This document shows, in pieces, positions 10,538 through 23,400 of a DNA stretch of 64,000 nucleotides. The position numbers were made by a program, and so were the translations under genes. This DNA comes from Danio rerio (taxonomy: Eukaryota; Chordata; Actinopteri; Cypriniformes; Danionidae). Within the stretch, counting starts at the first letter, position 1; the number at the start of each line of letters is the position of its first letter. Under the pieces are notes generated by a model. That model did no database searches, had not been told where the DNA came from, and was given only the letters and a program-made list of their open reading frames with translations. The DNA lies in assembly GCF_049306965.1 (NCBI RefSeq), contig NC_133196.1:15151501-15215500 (forward strand), read 5' to 3'.

Positions 10538-11262
10538 GCTCATAATAAAATTATACATCAAGTAAATTCACAAATAAAAAGCAAAATGTTCATTTATTTT
10601 AAATTGTATGAATTTTTTTAATTGGTAAATTTCTTATTATTATCAATAATAAATAATAAATATAAGACTTTACATTATGATTACACATTAATTTATCTAC
10701 AAAATATTTAAAATGTAAAGGAATTTCCAATTAAAATTCACCTAATTAATTAAGTCCACCTAATTTAGCCACATTTATTATTATTATTATTAGTGTTTAA
10801 CACTGTTGGGCCACTTCATATTTATATGTGGAAACTGACCCAGTACTATTTAAAAGAACCTTTAGAAATGTATACACTTTACTAATTAAGCGATCATTAA
10901 ACTGGTCAAGAGTAAAAGTTAAATAGATAAAATAAATATATGCAGAAAAGATTCCAAAGACGTCTCCACAAAACAAAAATGAAGCATAAAATAAGATTTT
11001 TAACACCGAAAATTAAAAAAAAAAATTTTAATGACTGATTTTTAATGAGTAACAATAACAATTGGTCATAATATGATTTCTGAGGGATCATGTGACACTG
11101 AAGACTGTAGTAATGATACTGAAAATTCAGCATTGGATCAGAGGAATAAATTAAATTTTAATCAGCATTCAATAAGACAACTTTTATTTTACATTATAAT
11201 AATATTTTACTGTATTTGTGATCAGATAAATGGTGAGCAGAATAGGATTATTATTAAAAAGT
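9413..11262. mobile_element. Compound repeat: inverted flanks around tandem ~550-bp units
   Basis: The left flank (9413-9657) begins 'ggtcaaacgtttgggac' and contains cagcatcattactgcagtct and cagtgtcagaagatccctca. The right flank (11064-11262) carries the same segment inverted (tgagggatcatgtgacactg, agactgtagtaatgatactg). Between them lie three head-to-tail copies of a roughly 540-575-bp unit beginning at a (tta)n-cattagtgt word: 9658, 10200 and 10776, the last truncated. Unit landmarks recur in each copy (ccagtactatttaaaag, then a cattaaa..gtgttcaacag or ctggtcaagag word). No coding capacity was seen. The family is a common cyprinid DNA repeat that I cannot name with certainty. Confidence 0.6.
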
Positions 11263-11483
11263 GAACAAATCCTACTGATGACAAACTTGTGACCTGTGGT
11301 GTAGCTCCAGCTCCGCAAGATCAGACCATCTTTACCAGAGGAAGACTTCTGTTCCCCACTTAAGATGGTGCAGTCCAGGCCTGGCAGAGATTCTGCTAAG
11401 TGATCAGAGCTGATCTGAGGTCAGAGACAGGGAGCGAAGCCCTGTGTTGTGTGAAGAGGACTGTGATCAGGTCTGAGCCGCTG

Positions 11484-14400
11484 TCAGGGGCTGCTCTCGG
11501 GGTCTTTGTGTGGAAAGGTGCAAGTCTCCTGGTTGTCTGCTGGTAAAGATGTGGCAGTTTCGCTTTGCTCCAGGACGAGCTGGATAGTAGTGCTTTCCAT
11601 CTCACCATCTTCAAGCTCTCCTTCTTTGGCCAAACGGAACTTGATGTTTAACTTCTCAGGTTTTTCTATGAGGAAGTAAAAAGTTAACAAACACTTGAAG
11701 TTCACCTCCAAAAATGGGCCTGTATCATTAATCTGTAAAATATACAAGACAAATATGTTAAGCAATTAACATGTTCAAATGGAAAAATAAAATGGCAGGA
11801 AAAATTAAAAGCAAACATTTATAATGAACTTTTATTCAACTTTTATTTTATTCAGGATCATTTCAACTGTTATTATGTTTAGTATTATGATGATTATTAT
11901 TATTATTACATTTAAACAAAATTATGTTGCAGCTGAAAAGAGCATCCAACATATGTCAGAATAGTTGGCGGTTTATTCCGCTGTGGTGACCCCTGATAAA
12001 GAAGAGACTAAACCGAAGGAAAATGAATGAATAAAATTAGATTAAAATGAGAAATGTAAATTCTAAAAATGAAATTTTACTGTATATTTTCAATTTGACC
12101 ATGATAATTCATTCATTTTCTTGTCGGCTTGGTCCCTTTATTAATCCGGGGTCACCACAGCGTAATGAACCGCCAACTTATCCAGCAAGTTTTTTACGCA
12201 GCGGATGCCCTTCCAGCCGCAACCCATCTCTGGGTTCACTACGGACAATTTAGCCAACCCAATTCACCTGTACCGCATGTCTTTGGACTGTGGGGGAAAC
12301 CGGAGCACCCGGAGGAAACCCACGCGAAGGCAGGGAGAACATGCAAACTCCACACAGAAACGCTAACTGAGCCGAGGTTCGAACCAGCAACCCAGCGACC
12401 TTCTTGCTGTGAGCTACCTACTGCGCCACTGCCTCACTTGACCATGATAATTATCAATATTATTAATTTTGTTTAATTGATAATATTTATACATGAAATT
12501 GTGACATTAAATAAGAATTACATGCTAAAATTTATTATGATAAAATGTGTCATTATTTATTATTATTGTTATTATTATTACCATTTAAATATGAAGAGTT
12601 CAGATGGAAAAGTTCTGCCAAAACTGAGATAATGACATTGAGTGAATGCTTCAGGCACGTAGTACACCATCAACAAATAGATTTGCTTCAAATCATCTCA
12701 ATCCCAGCGTCAGCTCATTCAGAAATAACAGTTTGTTGGCAAAAGCTGCTAAATGCCACTTGCCTTTGATTGCAAATGTTACATCCCGAGAACCAATCAG
12801 AAGGCGTGAATCGAATCATATGTGTTCAATCTAACAGTGCGCTGATACGACTGCTTTGATAAGCTTTATTCCGCTTTCAATTTTAAAAGATGGAGTTTCA
12901 TGAACTGCATGCGCCTGTCCGACTGTCAGTGAATAGCAAATGAAAACATTCCTTACCAAAAAACTCTGTGCATTATAAGAAATCGAAAACACACTGTACA
13001 AAGTGTAGCATGCATGCATAACGTTTTTTTGCGCAGCGACGCTACTTTGAATGAGTCCGATTTACAATATATTAAACGGCAACTGCGTTTCACGACAGAG
13101 TAAAGGTGCTGTTCTTTAATCCCACATGGATGCTATAAGGAAAAACAAGGGATCAAGACCTTAAGTATGGTGAGACTGAATGAATGACAGCTTCTAAAAT
13201 ATTAACATAGACATCCATTTTTACCCAGCAGGCCTACCTTGTGTTTTATTTGCCAATTTAAGCTATTTTTTAAAAGATAAACAATGTACAAAACTATAAA
13301 TTATTTATATTACGTCATAATACCTACATGCCTGATAAGCTTTTTGTAATAATGGACAATGCAATGATATTGATGTTTTATAATGTTTCACACTACATTA
13401 TTTGAATCTACCAAGCTTAGTTTACAACATTGTTCTACTTACAATAAATCTAAATCCCAAATATCAGAAATGACAACAGATTTTTAGGATTTAATTAATG
13501 TCTGTTTTAATGTTATTGATTAATGCATTAACTTGACAGATTTCATTCATTCATTTTCCTTCTGCGTTTCCCCTGGTTTAATCACAGTGGAATGAACCGC
13601 CACTTGCTTGACTGATTTATGTATTCTAGGTGGTTTGTGCAATGTGTTTTATGTTTGGTAAATAAAAATTCTTATTGCATCTTTATTGATTTTTTAACTA
13701 ATTACACTGTCTTGTCCCAATAGGTGGATTTAGAGGGTTTTGCATAAAAAGCAGACGTGGATTTAGCTGGTTTTGACGCAAAAGAAAATATATCTTCTTA
13801 AAAACAGGATGAATTAAAAACACTTTAGACAAAGAATTGTCTAAAGTGACATTTTTGAAAAAAGGTATTTTATTATCTAGCTAATAACCATATTATTACA
13901 TATAAAATGAAACTTCTGAACCTTATCAGAGGAGCCTGAGAGAAAATAATAATTTACAAGAAAAGAGGTCTGATGGATTTAGAGGGTTTTGCATCTGATC
14001 TCTTCACATCTCAATATAAAATTACACTAAAATTATTTTCAAAATGATTAAAACATTAAATATTTTTATTAAATAAAAAAAATGACTGTATTCTTATTAT
14101 TATTATAATTGAATTTAAATTATAAAATAAGGAAATACAAAAAGAAATTAAAAGGCAAAAACGCTAAATGTTTATTCTAAAGTGCATTCATTTTGTATTG
14201 GTAAATTTCTTCTTATTATTAATAACAATAAACATATTTACATTATGATTACTCATTACATATTTTTTACAAAAAAAAAATCAATGTAAGGACATTTACA
14301 ATCAAAAGTAGCACAATGGGTAGCACTGTTGCCTCACAGCAAGAAGGTAGCTGGTTCGAGCCTTGATTGGGTCAGTTGGCATTTCTGTGTGGAGTTTGTA

Positions 14401-17400
14401 TGTTCTCCCCATGTTCGTGTGGGTTTCCTCCGGGTGCTCCGGTTTCCCCCACACGCCCAAAGACATGCGCTCTAGGTGAATTGAATAAGCTTAATTGGCC
14501 GTAGTGTATGTGTGAATGAGTGAGTATGGGTGTTACTCAGTAATGGGTTGCAGCTGGAAGGATATCCGCTGCATAAAACATATGCTGGATAAGTTGACGG
14601 TTCATTCCGCTGTGGCGACCCCAGATTATAAAAGAGACTAAGCCGAAACGAAAATGAATTTTTGCTAATAAGTGCCAAAAAAGGGCTTTCTGCAAAAAAA
14701 AAAAATAAATAAAATAAATTGATATTTATGATTAGTTGATGTTTGATCAAATCACCTTTTCCCAGTTGTCTCTCTTTGGGCAGTAGGAGGACGTCCACAT
14801 TGTGATGTTCCTGCAGAGCGGCAGTAAGTGTTGCTCCCTCTTTGCTGAAGAGGAACACTAGAGGAACCGTGATGTCATCAGTGGGTTCTCCATCTCCAAC
14901 CATCTGAAACAGAGGAGTCTCAGCGCTGCTGCTGCCCTCTCTGTGATCTATGAGGACATTAACAACACACACATTCAGATTAGAACACTGCCGTCATATT
15001 TCATATAATGTTGGTAGTAGTCTATACTAATCTACTACCAGTCTTTACACCCTATATTAATCTGGTTGTGTATAGGCATGTCTATTTTATAATTGCTTTG
15101 ATCATCTTTAGGCAAAATATTTTAAGATCTGCCTAGGGATAAAGGATGAAACCATGGTTAATTTGGCTAATTCTTATGCATTTGTAGCAATATTAAAGTA
15201 CAATGTAAACCAAGTAAACCTAAAAATAAATAAGAGAAAAAGAATATACAGTAAGGAACACAATAAGAAGAATGTAAATGTAAGTGTAAACAAAAATAAC
15301 GTGCTCAATAAAAACATTAATTCTTTTTCTTCCAGTAGGTGGCGCATTCACAGCATTTCCATGAGCTTTTTTCCCCTGATGTTGTCAATGAAAGCGCAGT
15401 GAAGTGAGGTATAAAAACCAAACACAACCAAACACTCAGGGCTTTAATATGCTATATACCAATTTATATTTGAGATGATGACAGTGCATGTTTACTAGTT
15501 TATTATATGCTTTTTGCTAAATTTAAATAAAAATGACTTTTTTAAAGAGGAAAAATAGAACAAGAAATACTGTAAAAAATTATTTAATACTTTTTCTTTT
15601 TGGGAAAAAAAAATTCAAAGAAGGATTAAGAATATAGAGTTGAAAACCAAATTCTTAATTTTTTTTTAGACTTTAACATAAAAAAAAATAAAATCACAGC
15701 GATGGCCTAAACTTAAGCAATAAGAAAACTTGTAAAAAAAAAAAAAATTGGATCCATTGTATCTGCCCAAATCTCATCCATACAGTCTTTTGATTAAATT
15801 TTTTATAAAATTAACAAAGACCAATACTGTTAAAGTTGTCAAACTGTTGCAGAATCTATCATGGGTTTCTATTTGTGTTCTGCCTGTGCCGCCAGTACAG
15901 TATGTCTGTTAGTATATCAGTCTTCTTTTAATGCTCCGTTTACACACTTTGTACTACAAAAATGTGTGCAGGTCTAGAAAGGGATCAGCCAAATATATAG
16001 CGAGGAAAATAAGTATTGAACACATCACCATTTTTCTCAGAAAACCTATTTCCAAAGGTGCTGTTAACTTAAAATTTTCACCAGATGTTGGTAACAACCA
16101 GAGAAATCCACAAATACACATTATATATAGGTAAATACATTTCATATGTATACATTTATATAAAACTAATTTAATTAGTTTACAAATTAAGTTATGCATA
16201 ATGAAATGAAGCAGGGAAAAAGTTTTGAACACATGAAAAAAGGACGGTGTAGAAAAGCAGAGAAAGCCCTGACAGCAGCTTAAATCTCTCAGTAGTTCTT
16301 CAGCAACTCTCTGCCCTTCCTCATTGTAAATGAACATTAGCTGCTTTAGTCCAACATCTACATTAGCAGGATGATGAAGATGAAACCAGGGTGGACATTT
16401 CAGCAAGACAATGATGCAAAACACAGCCAAGGAAACTATCAAATGCTTTCAGGGAAAGAAAAATCTTGAATCCAATAGAAAATACAAAATATAGGTCAGA
16501 TTTAATAGACAAGACCCAAAAAACCATAAAGATTTTTACACTCTGTTGGGGTCAGTGAAAAAAAAAAAAAAAAAAAAACTCACACCCGAGCAATGCATGT
16601 GACTTCATTCTCCTTATGAGAGGTGTCTTTAAGCTGACAAAATTAAAAAAGCCTTTAATATGAAGTGTTAAATACATTTCAGTAGTTTCTCCTTGTGTCA
16701 TTCGATTGTTATTATATACAACTCATTCTTCACATTGTTTTTTGTTTTTGTTTTCTTTTTTTATTTGTATTGTTTGGGTTTTTACCAAAAAAGGTTCAAT
16801 TCTATGTCAACAGCTCCTTTAGAAATATTATTCCCCCCCAAAAATATGATGTGTTCAATACTTATTTTCCCCCGTTGTAAAAAAAAAAAAAAAAAAAGTC
16901 TGGTTTCTAAATATGCATCTCAACTAGATCTCACCGATGAATATGACACCGATGGCTCCTGCTTCCTGTAGGCGTCGTGCTTTAGCAGCAAACATGCAGT
17001 CTCCTCTTAACGCCAGCGCTATATGTCCTTGCAGCTCCACTGTGTTCTCTATGGGTCCACATGCGGTATAGGGAACACTCTTCATGATGCGTCCTTTCAC
17101 CTAAAAAGGATTGTGTTTAAAAAGTTGATGTGCCCTGCAATCAGAAGTGGCCGTACGCTTGCTTACCCCGTGCTCTTGTTTGGTGAGATCCAGTCCAAAC
17201 TTTGCTGGACCAGCCATAAGGACAGTTCGGCCTAAAAATGGAGGGGAAATGAGTTGGACAATGAGTGGCACCACTTCCTCGTGCTCAGGGGTTTGGCTGA
17301 CCTCTGCTACCAGCTTCAGCTTGAACACACCCTTCTGAGAATCCTATTGGGAAATAAATTAATAAATAAACTGACATACAGAAGGACAGATCATCACAGT

Positions 17401-20400
17401 GAAGGATTCGGATTTCTGTTTTCCAGTCCATCTCATCATGGACCAACGTTTATCCTTTTCATCATCCTGTTTCTCAGTATTTAACTGTGAATTGATTTTA
17501 ATTAAAGAATAAGTTAACACATTGCTTAATATAAGAATGTTCAGTGCATTTGCCTGTCTCTTTATACCTATTTTCAGGAGCCAGCAAACTAGGTCAGAGG
17601 TCATGGAGACCTTGAGTGGAGCTGAGGGCTGAGTACTGGAAACAGCTGTTTCTATTGTTATTTCTAGGAGTTAATACTGTCTAAAATGTCTAAAGTGATA
17701 TTGCTATTTTTACTGTTAAATCTTTTAAAGTGATTCTACTTTTTATTCAAGACAGACTTTGTGTAGTAAGAATATAACTGCGTGAATGTAGATTATACCG
17801 GTTTTTAACCAGTGTTTCGATAAAGACGGCTCACAGTACAGTCAGCCTTGGATAAGAAACAGATTATACTTTGTGTGTGTGTGTTCTATTTGATTGTTGA
17901 TCCATTTCACAGGTCTGGAGTCAGCTCTAATCAGTCTAAAGGATGTCTGACGTTTATGTTTAGATATTGTTCAGAATTGTACGCACGAACCCCACGTAGA
18001 AATGTTCCTAGTCTATCTGTGTTTTAACCAATCAGGTTAGGACACCTGTATGTATGACGCAGTTAATGACGTTATGTGAGAGTATAATTGTTATTGATTG
18101 GTGATTGTAAGCAGAGCGGCCTAGGAACTGATTGCGAGTGTTGAAGCTGGCTTCTGCGGATGAAACTGCAAACTATCTTCAGTAAACTTAATTTATTTAT
18201 TTAAATCTCTGACTCTGGCTCTTCTTTATCTACCAGACTGGTCATTCTTTGGGTTAAACTGTAAACTATCCCTACAACAGACAGACAACAGTTGTTCCCA
18301 TTGCTCTTAGTGGCTACTAAAGCTATTCAATTTTAATTTAGTCATTTCAAATTAAGCGGATAAATATTAGATTAAAGTTAGGCAAAATAAAATCAGTTAT
18401 AATATACGGGGTTTCTGCAAGTTTCATTAAATCAAAGTTAAGACTTTTTAAGACTCTTTTAAGACCCATGTGAATAAAATGTAGACTTATACAGGGCTAA
18501 ACACTAAGGACTTTTTTTCTAATGGCCCAGTTACTTTTGTAAATAGTTGTTGTATTAATGTAGATCATGTAAAAAGATGTGTTGCTTTAGTTTTCTTTCC
18601 CTTATTAGGGAATTTAATTAGTAGCATTTGCTGAAAAATGTCAAACAGCTATTGTAAATTGTATTTCTTTGAAATAATAAACTTAAATATAAAAAAAAGA
18701 TTGAGATGAATTATTGGTGATTGGGCATCACCCAGACTGAGTAGTTTTACTTGGACAAAGGGAAATTAAGACATGTTTAAAATGATTTAAGACCTACAAC
18801 ACTATATTTCTAAGAATTTAAGTCCCTGTGGACACCCTGAATATATTACCCTGAAATATTATTTAACACCCTGAAATATTATTTAAGTACTGAAATTACT
18901 AAAACTAATATAAAAATAAAACAAAACCAAAAAGCTGAAATATAAATCTAGTAAACAAATAAATATATTAAATAATTAAAAAGTATTAAAATTACAACAA
19001 CAAAAAACGCAACTCTACTAAAAGCAAAAGCTGAGATTAAAATAACCTGAAAAAAATATAATAATAATTCAAGCTAATTCAAATATTTATAAATCCATCA
19101 TAGAAAAAGGTACTCAAATCCCTGTTTTTTATGCACCTTTGTTCAACTATATTTATTTGTTTAATGGCTTTTTAGTAGTTAATTCTTCAGTAAATTAGCA
19201 TATTACAAAAAAAATTACATTTAAGGATAATGTGTCACTTAAAACTGTAAAAATGCAAAAAAGCACACAAAATCTAAACAGGTGCTCAGCCAAACAACAA
19301 AAGGTGGAAATAATTCATAAAGAAGGCAACACTAAAGCTCCAAAAATATACATTTATTACCTTAAAAAGTTCTCACAACATGTGAAACGTTTCGAGTCTG
19401 ATAAAGAGCCCCTGTGCTCGAAACAACACTTAAAACTGGAGTAATGATGTGAAAGAACTCAGCTTTGGATCACAGGAATATATTTCATTAAAATATATAT
19501 TTACTAATATATATTTTAGTTTTTACTATATTTTAGATTAAATAAATAAGCTTTTCATGAGAAGAATAGACTTTAAGCACTTTAAAAAACAAATCAAAAT
19601 TACTGTATGGCTCAAAAATAATGAAAACAACAACTATTTTATTTGATTTATTACAGTGAGTTTTCTTTAAATCGGAGGACAAATCTACATTTAGCCCTGT
19701 AAATATTACAGTCAATATAAATATTTCTAGCTGCTTTAGTCGAACACATCATTCTCTTTAGGAGTCACCTGAGGCACTGAGCCTTGACTTGCGGAGACCA
19801 GCTCAGTAAGGGGTGTTAGAGAGATGCCCATGCTCTTCAGAAACTCCACTGGCTCCAGGCCTGTGTCATGAAGAGGCAGCTCAATCCCCCTGTGTTCAAG
19901 AAATAGAGGAAATAAAGCCTTTATTTCATGCACATGCTTCTTTACAGTGACTCTGTGTCATCTGACCCACCTGACAGATGAGGCCTGCTGCGCTCTTCCC
20001 ACACCGGTGAGGTATTTATATCCATCTCTGATTGTCTTGGCGAACGTGGGGTTGTTGGGAAACAGGGTTTGAGCACTGGGGCAGGAGTATGAAAACAAAT
20101 CGTCCTGATGTGCTGGGGGTTCCTGTTTGATAAACATGAATGTGTCAGTGTTGCCTTCAAATATTTAGAATGACTCTTTTTTTCTACTTTAAAGCAACTG
20201 TTCATTGTCTATTGGACCAGAGGAACTACTTTTGTCATAGTTCCTAGAACTATTAGGAGAAAAATCTACTTATTACATGTTTGCACTGGATGAATTGGGT
20301 CATAGTTCTAGGAGTGCAGTTTGGAGGAATTGTGCTGAGAAATTCCTGGGCATGGTGGTTAGTTCCTATAACCACTGTAGCTCCAGTTCCTGTAGCTACT

Positions 20401-23400
20401 TGTTGCAAAATACCTTAAACAAGGAGAAGCCCAATGTTAAACCTTCAATTTTGAATTTAAACATGGCTATTATTATGGCTATTATATTATTAAAAGATGA
20501 CCACATTTAAACTTCAAAACTAATGGTTTTATTCCAAACTCACTTCATAACCTCAGTTGAGTGTCTGAAACAAATACATCTGTGAGATGATTCTGTAGTT
20601 GTGTGGCTTTGAATCAATAAAAGCAGTCAAATCAGTTGTTAGAAGGGATACAGCTGCAGCTGGAAGTTGACACATTATTTATACTTTATTAAATAAACCA
20701 TTTAATTGTATTAATGTCTACCCCTACCCTAAACGTACGTCTCATAGTAATGCAAAAAAGAAAATAGTTATAGGTGAACAGAGTAACAACAATGCTATAT
20801 TGATAAGAATATCCACAGCTGTATCCATTCTATTTTTTATTTTCTAGGTCTATTCTTCGTATCTCATATTTACAATTTCTGCGAGAGAGCACCCCCTGGC
20901 TTTTGGAATAGCTTTACTACTGCTCAGACATGCTTCCCTGACAAATTACCCATTAATTTTATCTTAAAATTGCATAACATTATATTCACAAATACGACTG
21001 CAAATTTAGCTAAATCCTGATTACCATGCAGAGAGAGAGAGAGCATTTTAAACCTATTGCCATATCAGCTTCTATGGCTATGTCATGGCAAAAAAATTAA
21101 AGATCAGGTTTACCACATTTAATATATACCACTTTTCCAAAATAACAAAAATATGGCATTCCACAAGTGTATGTTTAACTGTTTCGTTTCTACTTCAATA
21201 TTGGCATTTTGGGAGTAATTTACCATGCAGCCATACTAAGTCAGATGCTTCTTCTATGAAGTAGAATATTCACAGCACTGCTTTGACAGACAATTAACAT
21301 TTACAATGTCAGCACAAACAAAACTATACTAATTAAATCCTCTGTTTTTCCCTTTGCTTAAGGGTAGTAGCAATTGGGATGATGAGCTCTTACCGTGCCA
21401 TTGGTAAGACAGGAAGGCTGGGTTGTAGACAGGGATACTGGGAGCAAATGAGCCTCAGTAGTGAAAATATAGTCATCAATGTCTATAGGCAACTGACTCT
21501 TCTCTGAGAACAGCAGGTAGAGATACTTAAACATCTCAGCCAGGAAGAAAGAGTCCATCCTTGAAATAAACAAAGATCAAAAACAATTGGACTACTGCAG
21601 TACTTTAAAATTAATCTACCATTAATGAGAAGACAACCACCCAATTCACCAATTAAACATCCTGATTTTTCTGGTTGTGGCATGTGATGTGCCACATATA
21701 CCATATACCATCTTCAGAAGCTATTGCATAGCAGATGCATTTTAAATGTTATATTCAGAAAAATGCAATACATTAAAACAATCATTTAACTGTCAACTTT
21801 AACCAAAATCTAATATTTCAGAACAATATAAATTGATTAAAAATTTTACATTTTAATTTTAATTAAATTTTAAAAAGAGCTTTTTAAAAGATTGTTTAAA
21901 TGTACCTTCGACAAAAAAAAAAAAAAAAAAAAAAAAAAAACTTTTTCTGGATCCATAAAAACATGTACAAAAGATACTATACATTTCGTTTGCTATTTAT
22001 TTAATAAATATTGTTTAATTAGGGGCTTAATATCCTAAAGTGGAATTTGGCATTTGTTTTGCAATCACCACTACTTGAAATTACCAGAAATTCCACTAAA
22101 GTACCGTTTACACTAACAGGTTTTCTTTTTAAAAGACCTACGTTTTGTTACATCTTGTGTCCACATTACTCCAACATCTTCGATCCACAAAAATGGTGGT
22201 TTTGAAAACGATAAACACTCAGTTTTTAGACTGGACACATTGGGGTTTAATTTCAGTTTTGAAATGCAAACTTGTGAAAACAGAGGCCCGGCTATCCATA
22301 ATCTCTGGGTTTCTGTATTATATCGTTTCCTGATTCGTCAAGCCCTGATCATATGACCATCACACAAGAGGTAGACTGTAAGGTTGTATGTCAGCAAAAT
22401 ATACGCATACCCAGTGAGCGTGAATGTTCACGTATTATGCATCTTAAGCTATATAGAAATAAAATGCAATAAAAGCACTAGTGGATCAGAAAAAGTGTTG
22501 ATTTACTACAAAAATGCAGCAGTGTAAATGGCACTAGTGTAAAAGTTTAGGGATCCAGCAGGCAACATTGTGGTAGTTGAGTCTCGGTACACAATTTGCC
22601 TTAATTAATGTACAGTTAAGTCAAAACTATTAGCCCTTCTGTTAATTTCTTCCTCTTCTATTAAATATCGTTTTAAATATTGTCTAATGTTGAACAGAGC
22701 AAGGCATTTTTCATAGTATTTCCTATAACATTTTTCCTTTTTATTTTCTATTTGTTTTATTTTAGCTAGAAACAAAGCAGTGTTTAGTTTTTTAAAAACT
22801 ATTTTAAGGTCAAAATTATTAGCCCCTTTAAGCAATTTTTTTTAGATAGTCTACAGAACAAACCATCGTTATACAATATCTTGCCTAATTACCCTAACCT
22901 GCTTAGTTAACCAAATTAACCTAGTTAAGCCTTTAAATGTCACGTAGTATCTTGAAAAATATCTAATAAAATATTATTTACTGTCATCATGGCAAAGATA
23001 AAAGAAATAAGATATCAGAAATGAGTTATTAAAACTGTTATATTTAGAAATGTGTTGAAAAAAATCTTCTCTTTATTAAACAGAAATTAGGGAAAATAAG
23101 ACCAAATAACAGACTCTCACCTGTCCTCATGAGTTCCTGTTCTCACATCTTGCACAGCGGCAAAACCACAGGGGACCCGAGCATGAGCGTTCAGCTTCTC
23201 CACTATAGACTGGCCCACTTTCAAGTAGTACGGATCACCTGTAGCCTAGAAAACAAGGCCAGAAATGGTATTTAAAAATAATGAATGTAGACATTTGAAC
23301 TGGTTTGACAAGTCAACTCTGACCCTTAAGCTCGTTCACAATGAGTATATAGACACCAATACTCTGATTTTAATAAGACAATCGTCTGATTAAGGGTCTA

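Noticed and set aside
12047-12476. Plus-strand 68- and 115-codon frames
   Set aside because: They are translations of an inverted DANA SINE, recognisable by its box B-like and 'cctccgggtgctccggttt' sequences.
14472-14972. 166-codon minus-strand frame taken as a single protein
   Set aside because: Only its part at 14756-14947 is coding (edem3 exon 19). The remainder is intron and DANA SINE read-through past a good splice donor.
15954-16442. 162-codon minus-strand frame
   Set aside because: It is antisense to a Tc1-like transposon relic whose plus strand carries the FQQDND motif.
17645-18290. A complete retrovirus-like element around the possible LTR
   Set aside because: No second terminal repeat or internal region was recognised within the intron; only a lone LTR-like block can be suggested.
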